Positions 1-8,698 of a stretch of DNA of 14,206 bases are shown here, one piece after another. The stretch is taken from positions 36,188 through 50,393 of the forward strand of contig WELB01000065.1 in the NCBI GenBank assembly GCA_009602725.1, in the 5' to 3' direction. The stretch is from Spirogloea muscicola. Lineage: Eukaryota; Streptophyta; Zygnematophyceae; Spirogloeales; Spirogloeaceae. Every line of letters starts with the position of its first letter. Position 1 is the first letter of the stretch. Under the pieces are notes generated by a model, which saw only the letters and a list, made by a program, of their open reading frames with translations, did not search any database and was not told the origin of the DNA. Position numbers and translations under genes: made by a program.

Positions 1-3000
1 CGGCGCCAGCCGAGGATGCCGGCCCGGCGTCGCCCACCGCGTGCGCCCCGCGACTCGCAGGGCCCCCAGGCCGCTCAAGGCACGGCGGGCCCCCGCCTCA
101 CCCCTGCTGCGCCGCCTGCTGCAGGCCGGGCGAGGCGCCGGCGCACGCGGGCCTTGGGGGCAGCATCGTGGGGGACGTGCTGTACGGCATTGCCACGGGC
201 GAGGAGGAGGGCAAGCCGCGGCAGCGCATCCTCTCCTTCGCCGCCAAGAGGTGCCGCAGCAGCACTGCCAGTGCCGCCTTGCGCCCCCCGCCGGCAGAGC
301 GAGGCTCCCTCCCTCCCTCCCTCCCTCCGCGAGTCCCATCTCCCCAGCGCTGCTGTGCCTGCTGGCAGGTACCAGTCTGCAGTGGAGCGCAACCGGGATG
401 ACTACGACGCCCTCTACAACTGGGCGCTCGTCCTCCAGGTCCGCCCACTGCCACCCACTCCAGCTCGGTGAGCTCCCGGTCTATCTATGAAGCGTCCAGG
501 CGGGATGGTGTTGTCGGGCTCTGGTAGTGTGCATGTGTAGCTGGAGGAGACGCTTCCACAGTGGCTGCGGCAAGGCGGGACTCGAGAACGGCCAGTACAT
601 GGTCTGTCCTGATGCCATGTCAAAACACTGGTGCCAGAATAGTTCAGATATTGCAGGCAATGAAAAAGTCAGTACAGTCAAAGGTTGCAGCCGAGGAAGC
701 AACAATCTTCATCATTCAAGGCATATCGGAATGTGCTTCAGGACACGTGTTCTTCGCACCTATATTTTCCGGACCTTGTATATGGTCGTGGTGAAATTCA
801 CCTCTAATCTGTAGTAAGATTAGATGGTCGGCGCCCCAGCTCTGTCTCCTGCCAGGTCGAAGAAGGACAGGCATCACGTCTTTGCTACAGACACATGAAC
901 ATAACAGCCTTGCTGTATGTACCGCCTGAGAGGTACTGTGCAAGCTGGCGTTTGCAGGAGAGTGCTGACAATTGTGGGCCCAATGAGCCTGCATCCATGA
1001 AGGATGGCCTGCTGGAGGATGCCTGCCGCAAGTACGCCGCTTCCACCAAGCTTTGCCCAACGCTGCATGAGGTTGGCTGCTGAACCAATTTGCCTCCTGC
1101 GTTGCTGGGCTTTGCTCGGTCCACCACCACCAGGTGAAGAAAGAGCTTGAATCAAAAGTAGCACAAGACTTCATGGCCTCTCAAGGACTCTTCTTCACGG
1201 GTACTGCCAATGGCAGGCGTCAACAATTATAGGACATTTTCCCAGTCTGTACATTGCAATGACCAATCGGTCTTAAGGAGCTGTAATGTGTAGGCCCCAT
1301 AGCTTTCAAGGGTGAGACTTGATTTCACTAGGGTCCAGAATGTACAGTACAGTGACCTTTAAGTTTAGGGCTCAGTACAAACACCACTTTCTTTGTGTAT
1401 GTTCCACGCAAAGTCAGTGGAACACAATCTGCCCACATCCACTGATAAGCACTGTTGCTTTGCCGTGCAGGTAGAACATTGTTGACAGCATGCCTGTACA
1501 AGTCACAAGTGGTGCTGTGCTTATCCATCTTCTTGTACTCAGCAAGCTTGATGGCAGTAGTGCGATCTTCATGTAACAGCTGCGGCACTCTGTTGACTGG
1601 TTGAGGTGTGCTGGACTGTAATGGATTGAGGTGTGCTGGACTGTAATGGATTGGAGATGTAAGTGCTGGCTTATTAGTCTGTTAGACTGAAGCAGCTCCG
1701 CTAGTCAATGTCAAGCACACATCTGCCCATGTTTTCATCAGGCTTTCTACAACTGGGCCATAGCCATCTCAGACCGTGCCAAGATTCGGGGGCGGACCAA
1801 AGAAGCAGAGGAGCTCTGGAAAGAGGTGAGGTCCTTGCGTACCTGCAGTATTTCACGATTCACTGCTGACTTGCTTTACCAAGTCTAGTATCAACCACCA
1901 CTAAATTCTCCAGCTACAGGCAAGCCAATTTTGTATATATGGACCTCGTGCAGGCATGCGACAAGTATGACAGAGCTGTGCAGCTCAATTGGAGCAGCCC
2001 GCAGGTACAGCCATTCTTTATATAGAGAGTACTTTGCATGGAAGAAGCGCAAGGCTTGTCTCTCACCTTTTGGTGCCCGTTGGTTCCTACTTCTACTAAG
2101 CTCTTGAGGAGATGAGCAGAGTACCTGCAGCTCTACTGCCTGCTTGTATGAAACTTGGACTGGTTTGCAGTCTGCATGCAGACTGTCATCTCATTGTGCT
2201 GATAATTACTGTAATCATGCAGGCCTTGAATAATTGGGGACTTGCTTTGCAGGTGAAAAGCAGCACTCCGTCACTGGCCAAAAGCACACTGTCTTTTGGG
2301 TCTCAGCATGCAGCCTACTATATTGCAAAGTGACCCATAAAAGCAGAAGCTGTAGTTCCTCTTACATGCATTAGTACTCAATTGTACCTTTACTGCAATA
2401 CTTGATAGGAACTTGGAGCCATTGTCTCATCCAAGGAGAAGCATGCCATTGTCAAGAAGGCCATCAGCAAGGTTCTGACTCTTACTAAACTGAAATCGAT
2501 TAGGACTCTCAATGTTTGGTAGCTGATGCAGCAAGAGTGCACAGGTTTTACTTTGATGTGGTGTCTTTCCTGACGACACAGCTGCAGCAGTAACTTAGAA
2601 AGTGTGTGCTAATAAATTGATTTGTAGATGTTACAGTTCAGGGCTGCCATTCGATTGCGATTCGACTTCCATCGCGCAGTCTACAATCTGGGCACGGTGC
2701 TGGTGAGGAAGCACTCACATACTGTACGAGGATATCCATTAGTCTATGTCTAGAACAGGATAAGGGCAGAGGCCCGTGGCATCTCTAATTACATCGCACT
2801 ATCTCATATGCTTTGGTCAGGTTATCAAGGTGTTGCACTGGTAGTACCTGCATTTTCAATTTACTTCGGCACACCTGCATCTTCGTGGCTGAGTGTTGGT
2901 GGGTGAATGTGCAGTATGGCTTGGCAGAAGACACAATGAGGAGTGGTCGTAAACTAGGGCTTAGTGGGCTCACTCCGCAAGACCTATACAGTCAATCTGC

Positions 3001-4268
3001 GGTCTACATCACTTGTGCTCATGCTTTGAAGGCTGACTATCCTGTACAGTGTCGCCCTTTCTCTTCACTGCTTGCTGAAGCTAAATCCCTGTTGATTTTG
3101 TCGGTGTAAAACAATTTTAGCTCTCAAGGACATTCCAGCTCCGCTGCAGCTTCTGACATTTGGTCGCCTCTGTCCCTTGCACCCTGATAGAGTTTTTCCA
3201 GCTGATCAGTATCACGATGTTTAAGAGTTGAGTGATGACCTGGGTATGTGACTGATATTTCCCTTGCCACTCCTTCTGGCAGGTCTACAGAAATGCATTG
3301 AGGCTAGTCAGAAGCATGGTAAGCCCATACGTATGTCATTCTCTTTTGCTGTCAATGTCGTTGTCAATGTGACGTACACGCATGTCACATTGACCACAGC
3401 TGATGGCCACGCTTTGACATCGTCAGGCCTGTATTTCGTGACAAGGAGTGCTCACTGAGTTGCATGGTGTGCATTCTGACACATCTTGGCTTGTGTCTTG
3501 CTTTGCAGCTCCCACTACCCTTTCTGAAAACAGGCTGTCTCCTCACTCCTCCACCCGACAATCCCTTTGCACCACACGAGGAGTGGGTGAGCCAGTGGTT
3601 TGTTCTGGATCAGGACACGTTCTACCAGGTCGGTGTCCAGCAACTAAATACTCTCGCTTCTTCATGTACAATGCCATGTGCATGGTTGCGCTCATCAAGA
3701 TCCTATTGGAAACTTGCCAGTCCCAGCTTGGCATCATGTCATCTTGCTGAGGAGCTACAAAACATCGACCTTGCAGAGGGAACGAGCAGATCGCAGACCT
3801 CTTGTCAGCAGTGCAGATGGCTCGCAAAGACTCAGAGACTCCGGCAATGGCGAAGACACAGACGGTCCACGGCATTCACTTCTTCACGTGAACATTGAAG
3901 ACATCCTGTGTGTTGCCTCTTGCCATGATCTTAGTCTCCCACCCGGAGGTGCAATGGTCATTGAGACAGTCAGCACTCAGCACTATCTGGTGAGCTTGGT
4001 TCCTCATCTGTGAGCATGTATCTGGGTTGAGCTGCTCTTTGTCCCTGTAGGCTATCATCCGTAGCTGATACCTTGGCTGTGGTGTTGTACTCAAGAGTGT
4101 GTTCTCCTGCCCTTTTCTAGTGATCATAACCAGGTGGTGAACCTTCTGCATGACCAGGTCTCTGCTGGCTGGGAGGCAATTGAGCAATGGATTGATGCAA
4201 TACGCTTGGTATACACAATCAGTGTTCGAGGGAAGACAGAAGCTCTTGCTGCAGTACTTGCAGGCTAG
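1..4268 (+). CDS. HLB1: HLB1-like TPR trafficking protein, 5' partial
   Basis: The reconstructed protein matches my memory of plant HLB1 (HYPERSENSITIVE TO LATRUNCULIN B 1), a TPR protein of the trans-Golgi network/early endosome linked to an ARF-GEF and actin. Exons: about 164-250 (maybe from 3), 369-438, 958-1071, 1742-1825, 1954-2004, 2223-2252, 2409-2471, 2637-2702, 2915-3043, 3283-3318, 3509-3628, 3777-3989 and 4158-4268 (TAG stop 4266-4268). All these introns are GT-AG; the first is phase 2 and the rest phase 0. TPR-like helices include [38 protein letters not shown] and AVYNLGTVL. The C-terminal part has VNIEDIL, DLSLPPG and [10 protein letters not shown], as in the plant protein's end. 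From 164 about 390 residues are encoded; the plant protein is longer, so the N-terminus is missing. Two exons are tiny (30 and 36 nt). The family call is strong; its role in an alga is inferred. Confidence 0.85.
3..250 (+). CDS. HLB1: first visible exon(s) of the HLB1-like gene, left border uncertain
   Basis: The exon ends at 250 before a GT donor and joins 369 in phase 2, giving the junction [11 protein letters not shown]. The segment from about 164 ([18 protein letters not shown]) looks coding. The same frame is open back to position 3, but the middle reads as Cys/Pro-rich text unlike the family. An intron at 41-163 (GTGCGC...CAG) would keep the frame and remove it, joining SPTA to SIVGD. 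No in-frame ATG is visible, so the start codon is upstream or the gene is cut by the window edge. Confidence 0.45.
439..957 (+). other. long intron of the HLB1-like gene
   Basis: A 519-nt GT-AG intron with a good TTTGCAG acceptor. Open frames in it show no recognisable protein and I see no repeat or RNA gene. Confidence 0.7.
1072..1741 (+). other. longest intron of the HLB1-like gene, with a tandem repeat
   Basis: A 670-nt intron from GTTGGC to TTTTCATCAG. It contains the perfect 25-bp tandem duplication at 1601-1650. No other gene or RNA was recognised in it. Confidence 0.7.
1601..1650. repeat. perfect 25-bp tandem duplication
   Basis: Positions 1601-1625 and 1626-1650 are identical (unit starts TTGAGGTGTGCTGG), and a further TTGG follows. 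It lies inside an HLB1-like intron and does not touch the splice sites. Confidence 0.95.
3363..3394. repeat. perfect 11-bp inverted repeat (intronic hairpin)
   Basis: GTCAATGTGAC at 3363-3373 and GTCACATTGAC at 3384-3394 are exact reverse complements around a 10-nt loop. The hairpin lies in the intron 3319-3508. Confidence 0.9.
3509..4268 (+). other. C-terminal PH-like part of the HLB1-like protein
   Basis: Three phase-0 exons (3509-3628, 3777-3989, 4158-4268) encode [16 protein letters not shown], a charged Ser/Arg/Asp-rich linker, [20 protein letters not shown], and a last helix [16 protein letters not shown] ending in VLAG and the stop. Strands followed by one amphipathic C-terminal helix with a central Trp fit a PH-like fold. 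That fold is an inference, but the order of motifs follows plant HLB1. Confidence 0.55.
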
Positions 4269-4612
4269 TGTTGGTGTGCTCAACTGTCATCAGTTTGTCT
4301 AAGTGCCAAGCTGTTGACACTTGTTTGTTGACCTATACCGCAGCTTATGCAAGCTGTGGTTCAATAAGAACGTCAAGTGCCCTAACCAACACATGATGAC
4401 CGTGACCATGCATGTCCACCAACAAGGCAGTGACACCAGAGTCACCATCACTGCTGTCTTCAGTTCTGGTAATCACAGAGTGTAGAGTTTTAGGTATGCA
4501 ATCGTCGTCCTATGCCTGTCTATGGGTGCCAAGCATACTATTCAATGAGGCCTACTAGTTGCACATGACTACCACAGCTTACGAGGACACGAACTGGGGC
4601 TACCTCGATGAC
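4269..4612. other. convergent intergenic region between the HLB1-like and starch genes
   Basis: This 344-nt stretch separates the two facing stop codons, so both 3' UTRs must lie here or overlap. No TTACA (the reverse of the algal TGTAA poly(A) signal) is visible for the - strand gene. A TGTAA for the + strand lies at 4658-4662, inside the last exon of the opposing gene. The stretch also holds most of the coding-like fragment 4344-4675. Confidence 0.6.
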
Positions 4613-4675
4613 CTAGTAGTCCACAACCAGGACATTGTTCTGCTTGGTGTGATCCATTGTAAGAGGTCTCCTTGA
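4344..4675 (+). pseudogene. two-exon coding-like fragment, end of an unidentified beta-rich domain
   Basis: After a CAG at 4341-4343, a frame runs 4344-4468 and meets a GGT donor. A second segment, 4578-4675, follows an ACCACAG acceptor and ends in TGA. The phases agree (phase 1), fusing ITAVFSS to AYEDTNWGYLDDLVVHNQ. The text alternates polar and hydrophobic residues and ends in a W-G-x-x-D-D-hydrophobic pattern. From memory this resembles the end of galactose-binding-like modules in protist surface proteins (DESWGIDNV-type endings). There is no upstream start and it overlaps the last exon of the opposing gene, so it is more likely a relic or chance frame than a gene. It could also be 3' UTR of the HLB1-like mRNA. 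Confidence 0.3.
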
Positions 4676-5260
4676 GTCTACCTGCCACTCTCCATCAACA
4701 ATGAACTTGACCTGCAGCCAAAAGGAACGAGACAAGGATCAAGGCAATCTGCAGACCACTTGTTAGGGCCAAGATCTAACACTCAGTGGCCAGTATTCAT
4801 GTTTCATAACTCGCGTTATGATACATCAACAAACAAGAACACAGTCTACGTACAAGTCAGGGCCACAGGCTGTCTCACAATTTACCTCATAGACACCAGG
4901 AAGCAGCCACAATTCGACATCCCACAGCATGGGGCCCCTGTCAGCAACCCAAACAGTGGCGTGTGCCAAGATTATGCGGGGGAATGCTGCTCTTATGATG
5001 ATTGAGGAAGAGGGACCAAGTTTCTCTAACAAGACTGCCAAAGAGTCAGAGGAACAGTCAGATGCACCAGTCCTACAAGTCGCCTCAAGCAAGTAGATGT
5101 CCCAGCCGTGAACTTGAGGAGGCACTGGATGTCACCTTGAGCCATCAGGAGCATGTATTTCAGAGTCAAGATCACAATGCATATCAAGGTGGTACTGCCA
5201 CCCGTTGAAGCTACCTGCCAGCTTCACCTGAGTACCAGAACCCCAATACTCTATGCGAAC
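4613..5260 (-). other. CBM48 starch-binding domain (three exons)
   Basis: Exons 5260-5136, 4937-4886 and 4711-4613 join in phase 2 and then phase 0. The first strands read VRIEYWG and VKLAGSFNGW with the conserved Trp. Then follow LWDVELWLLPGVYE and VKFIVDGEWQVD, with the second conserved Trp, and NNVLVVDY before the stop. These are the hallmark segments of AMPK-type glycogen/starch-binding modules. The domain ends the protein, as in FLO6/PTST2. Confidence 0.92.
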
Positions 5261-8200
5261 CTGCAATTTCAGACACTCCGTGCAACAGTTACTGAGTTCA
5301 GCAAGCCCATAGGACCTCAGGTAGCAAGATAGAGACAAATTGTAGATGGAAGGATTTGAGCCTTCATCGCCACTTGTCAGCTTTGCAGGCTTTGTCCAAT
5401 ACATAAGCTACTCATACTGCAGCTGAGTTGTGCACCAGAAAGGTACTTAAAGCATGGCTGGTATGAGCAAGGCTAGCTTTCCTTATCAGTACTTAAATAC
5501 TATCATCAATCACCTACTAGCTGCAGTGCAATGTCCACCACAAATTGTGATGGACATTGCAGCATGTGGCAGCTGGTAAAGCTCTTCCTCGCCCTGACAT
5601 TGTACCTGTTTCAGCTGACTCATTGCTTGCTCCAAAGTACGCAGACGACTCTCCTTGTCCAGCAATGCTTGCTTTGCTTGGACAAGCTCTGCCGCTGCCT
5701 TTGTCCGCACCAGCGTGATCTGTGCCTGGGGTATGAGTAGATCATGCCTTGAGCAATACCTTTCTCATCTACCACGGCAGCCAATAAGTCAACGCTCATC
5801 TAAGATCGTTCTTCAATTTAACGTTCGGCGAAATCACTTATTTGTGCCTCTTGCAATTCCTGTGCGATCTCAATGACCTCCTTATCGCGGAGTTCCTGCA
5901 TTAGCACCAGCACGCTTTTAACGTGGATGTGTACATGAAGCACTTCTGTGTTGCATCCTTGATGGCAGCTGCTCTTGCGCGTGCTTATGGTGCTACTTGG
6001 TCTGCTTCAATTCACATCACCCCCTTGGTCAGGTAACAAACCAGCGCGCTCCTTATGCGTTGCAACTCCAGTTGAGTTTCACTCTTGAAGGCCAGCTGTA
6101 TCTCCTGCTCCCTCTGACGCAGCATAGATAGAACGTCCCTCAGTGCTCCATCTTATAACTCTGTCAAAATCTGCAGGGAGTGCAGGCAGTGGCAGTAGCA
6201 GTGGCAATGGCATGGGGTCACCAAATGACTGACTCAAGCAATGATTGAGGTCAGACCTGCGTCATAATTTCAATTTCTCTCTGTTTCTCCACGATGTCTA
6301 GATACAGGTCCTTGCGATCCTTGCACAAGACCTCTTTGGGGAGTCCTTGAGATTGCAAAGTGCTGTCTGCTCTTGCTTGCAGTGAGCTTTGAGGTGAATT
6401 ATCTGGCGTCGCCATTATTGCTGAAGGCGGCTCTGGCTTTTTCATCCCTGACAGGCAGTATGGATTTTGTCAGACAACCGTGATACATTCAGTGTGTGCT
6501 CCTGATCCTGAAGCGACAACGAGTTGGCAACATTTGTCTATTGCCCACGTGACACGAACCTGAAAGGTGTGGTGCATTCAGCTGCTGCAGCGCATCCCTC
6601 CCAGTGGCACCTATTTCATGGTGGCAGGACCTGCAGTCGAAGATGCAGTATCATCAGCATTACAGCAGCTAGCAAGCATGATGAGCGGAGAGACTGCTAT
6701 GCTTGTTGCACTGCAAGTAAGCCGTCTGTATGCTGTCAGCAATGCTCTAGGATGCCACCATGCTGCTCACCCACTCGTGGCACCTGGGATAGCAAATTGT
6801 GTTGTTGCCACAGCACCATTTCTGAGTGCCCACAACGGCTTCGGTGCTGAGTGTAAGTTGCTTGAAAGAACTGCAGCGCAGTTGTCTGCTGGGACAGACA
6901 TGCCATTTGTTGGTCATCATTGTAAATAGCATCTATGTGCAGCTATTCTACAAGTAGAGGTGTGTCCAATATATGACAGCCGCCACTTTGCGAATGCAGT
7001 CCAGTTGAACACAAGACAGTGCCAGCTTCTGCAGAAAGTCTAGTTGTCGTGCACCATTACCTTCACTATTGGCTCGTCCAATATGGTCGACTGGAGCTGC
7101 CATAATTGCAGCAGGGTCAGCAGGGTCTAAGTTGTCCTTGCGACAGGGAACAATTGCAGCTTCGTCTTCACCAGAGCCTTCTCCAAGGCCAGGACGCCTG
7201 CCTGCCATCTTCATCTGCATCGAAGCCTGTGGGCTGCCTTCACGCGCAGACAGGAGGTCTTGGACGGACTGAAAGCCTCTCCGCTTGACAGAGTTGGCCA
7301 GGTCTTGTCTGCAGGCTCCATAGTATTCGGTGTCAACATGTGGTGTTACAAAGAGTAGGTACATTCTTGACCAGCAAGTGTGAGTCCGTGTCTAGAGACG
7401 GAGGAGAGACAGGCCAGTCCAAGCCGTAAAGAGGGAGTATGCAAGTCTCTTTCGTGGCTGCAGGACGCACTAGTACACTATTGTAAAGCGCATCCCGTGC
7501 AATGGTACTTAGGGCAGGGCCAGCAAGCTGCACATACTCTGGTGGTGCATGCTAATCTTACAATGCAATAGATGACTCTTAGCAGAGGCTCAGTGCACAG
7601 CTTTTGAGCCACTTGCGCCAAGCTAATCCTAACCCACCACATTCTTCCAAAGAGTCTGAAGTGCGGACACTGGCCAAGTTCAGCTGCAACCTGCCTCGCG
7701 AGGCGAGGACGTCGGGTGCAGGAGCTATGTCGACCGGCAGGCCCTCGGCAAGTAGAAAGGCAGTCAGGTCCTGCAGGAACGCCTCCTTACTGTTTCGTCC
7801 ACTCCTCCGCCCCTTACTTGAAGCTGTCGCGGACTTTTGAGATGAGCTTGTCGTCGTGCTGCTGCTGCTGCTGCTGCAGGCAGCGGGCACCCAGGCTCCC
7901 GGCCTGCACGCACGCTCAGGTCTAAGCACGGGCTTGAGACGGCGTCGCTGGCTTAGGAGGAGCTTACCGAGCAACCTCACCGCCGGCGCCGTCGTCGGCA
8001 GGAGCCATCGTGGGCAGCAGCCCCAGAGGCAGCTGAAGGGCGGCTGTGAGTGGGCCAGCTTGAGACTGGACGGCAATTTGCGAGTGGCCGCGCAGGACGC
8101 CTTGAGAGGGCCGAGCTGGTGGGGCTTGCATGGCAGGTAGGAGGGAAAGCCGACCTCGCCAATGCGTCCCCGGAGGCCAGCAGAAAGTGCCGAGGCGCGC

Positions 8201-8297
8201 AGCAGGGAGCCTGCACAGGCTGCTGGTCGGGCGGCCGGAGGGGCCCGGAGGCGCGCGAGCCCACGCGCGGGCACGACAGCGCGCGCTGCAGCGCCAT
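4613..8297 (-). CDS. PTST2: FLO6/PTST2-like starch-granule initiation protein (coiled coil + CBM48)
   Basis: PTST2/FLO6 proteins act in the plastid, where CBM48 binds glucans and the coiled coil binds partners such as starch synthase 4. Exons in coding order: about 8297-7691, 7308-7061, 6447-6257, 6113-6042, 5895-5848, 5725-5606, 5260-5136, 4937-4886, 4711-4613 (TAG). Evidence: the exon 1/2 join gives GRQDLANSVKRRG, a motif I recall from FLO6; exons 3-6 give a continuous Glu/Gln/Lys-rich coiled coil; exons 7-9 give a full CBM48 (QVKLAGSFNGW, LWDVELWLLPGVYE, VKFIVDGEW, NNVLVV). Phases agree at all joins, provided 5847-5726 is a GC-AG intron. The right border of exon 4 could lie further upstream. 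The start codon is unresolved: ATG 8297 gives a good transit peptide but is in another frame from the conserved end of exon 1, so an intron or another start (8364, 8430) is needed. PTST3 is an alternative name. Confidence 0.82.
4658..4662 (+). terminator. possible TGTAA poly(A) signal of the HLB1-like gene
   Basis: TGTAA is the usual green-algal polyadenylation signal. This copy lies 390 nt after the HLB1-like stop and is antisense to the last exon of the starch gene. It is the only copy noted soon after the stop; five bases alone are weak evidence. Confidence 0.25.
5261..5605 (-). other. intron between coiled coil and CBM48, with a palindrome
   Basis: A 345-nt phase-0 intron from CAG/GTACAA to AAATTGCAG/GTT. 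Removing it joins SQLKQ to VRIEYWG, as in family members. It carries the 35-nt palindrome at 5527-5561. Confidence 0.7.
5527..5561. repeat. 35-nt near-perfect palindrome
   Basis: TGCAATGTCCA (5527-5537) pairs with TGGACATTGCA (5551-5561). After one mismatch, CACAA (5539-5543) pairs with TTGTG (5545-5549) around a single central base. Transcribed from either strand it folds into a nearly closed hairpin. It lies in the intron 5261-5605. Confidence 0.9.
5606..6447 (-). other. coiled-coil region of the FLO6/PTST2-like protein
   Basis: Exons 6447-6257, 6113-6042, 5895-5848 and 5725-5606 encode, in order, IVEKQREIEIMTQ, REQEIQLAFKSETQLELQR, ELRDKEVIEIAQELQE and KQALLDKESRLRTLEQAM. Hydrophobic residues are spaced in heptads and Pro/Gly are absent across the joins. 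The frame leads directly into the CBM48 exon. In the family this segment mediates partner binding. Confidence 0.75.
6448..7060 (-). other. 613-nt intron of the starch gene holding an antisense open frame
   Basis: The intron starts GAAG/GTAATG and ends CTGTCAG/GG, and phase 1 agrees on both sides. On the + strand, 6567-6929 is open for 120 codons. Within it 6582-6716 has exact exon-like borders (CAG before, GTAAGC after) and 45 codons in phase 0. Its text (IPPSGTYFMVAGPAVEDAV) matches nothing I know. Confidence 0.55.
7309..7690 (-). other. 382-nt first confirmed intron of the starch gene
   Basis: The donor GGCAG/GTTGCA and acceptor CCTGCAG/ACAAG split an Arg codon (AG+A). No other gene or repeat is seen inside. 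An open frame continuing past the donor (to 7579) has no family match after the splice point. Confidence 0.75.
7691..8297 (-). other. 5' exon: probable chloroplast transit peptide and start of the conserved N-domain
   Basis: The 3' end of the exon (about 7691-7795) encodes KEAFLQDLTAFLLAEGLP and DVLASRG, then splits an Arg codon at GGCAG/GTTGCA; this matches the segment before GRxDLA in FLO6 proteins. Upstream, the - strand is very GC-rich. ATG 8297 begins MALQRALSCPRVGSRASG, an Arg/Ser/Ala-rich stretch without acidic residues, as in transit peptides, but it is not in frame with the conserved end. The frame that is continuous includes a run of six Ser from a GCT repeat and stays open to about 8511. 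Confidence 0.5.
7858..7875. repeat. (GCT)6 microsatellite coding for poly-Ser
   Basis: Six GCT units read as AGC on the - strand, giving SSSSSS followed by TTTSSS in the frame that leads into the conserved part of the starch gene's first exon. Such repeats vary in length easily. Confidence 0.85.
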
Positions 8298-8698
8298 GGC
8301 AGGTGGACGCGGGGGGCGAGGCGGCTGGGGACTGCCGGCGAAGAAAGAGAGGGGGCTCGCCCATTGAGGATAGGGGCTGGAAACGCCAGAAAGGGACTCT
8401 TCCAAACGAGCAAAGAAACAGCTCTTCCATTTCACGGCAATAGCGAGGAATGGAGTGTGTATTAAGTGATGGAGGGCCTGTGTGGCAAGCACATTGACAG
8501 ATGTACATCACCTGCTGCTAAGCTGACCCGCTCAGTGACCACGAGTCAGCACATAGAAGAGCGCTTCCAAAGTGACTGGTGGCATATAGAAGAAGGCTGC
8601 GCAATACGCATGACATTGAAAGGGAGGCCAATTCTAGCCTTACAAATGTCCTGTTAACTGGGTAACTAGCGACATAGAGGTCGCTAACTGATGCCCGA

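Larger units (their letters stand above)
369..2702 (+). other. TPR-repeat region of the HLB1-like protein
   Basis: Four helix-turn-helix units can be read across exons 369-2702. Each holds a Y/F-x-x-A pattern followed by a Y/N-N-W/L-(A/G) helix: YQSAVERN with [21 protein letters not shown] with [21 protein letters not shown] with NNWGLALQ, and [13 protein letters not shown] with YNLGTVL. Repeats of this kind form a superhelical protein-binding scaffold. Confidence 0.75.

Noticed and set aside
301-330. CCCT-rich run
   Set aside because: A pyrimidine-rich tract inside the intron 251-368 ahead of its acceptor; telomere-like or regulatory meaning is not supported.
1328-1588. 86-codon - strand open frame
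   Set aside because: It lies inside an intron of the + strand HLB1-like gene and shows no recognisable protein or exon borders.
3464-3898. Single 144-codon + strand open frame
   Set aside because: Only 3509-3628 is coding in this frame; the remainder runs through an intron and out of frame in the next exon.
5335-5375. tRNA-like T-arm on the - strand (GAAGG CTCAAAT CCTTC)
   Set aside because: No A box, acceptor stem or anticodon arm at the proper distance; it lies in an intron and is just a short inverted repeat.
8050-8465. Several GC-rich + strand open frames
   Set aside because: Arg/Gly/Ala-rich shadows opposite the first exon of the starch gene; high GC removes stop codons in all frames.
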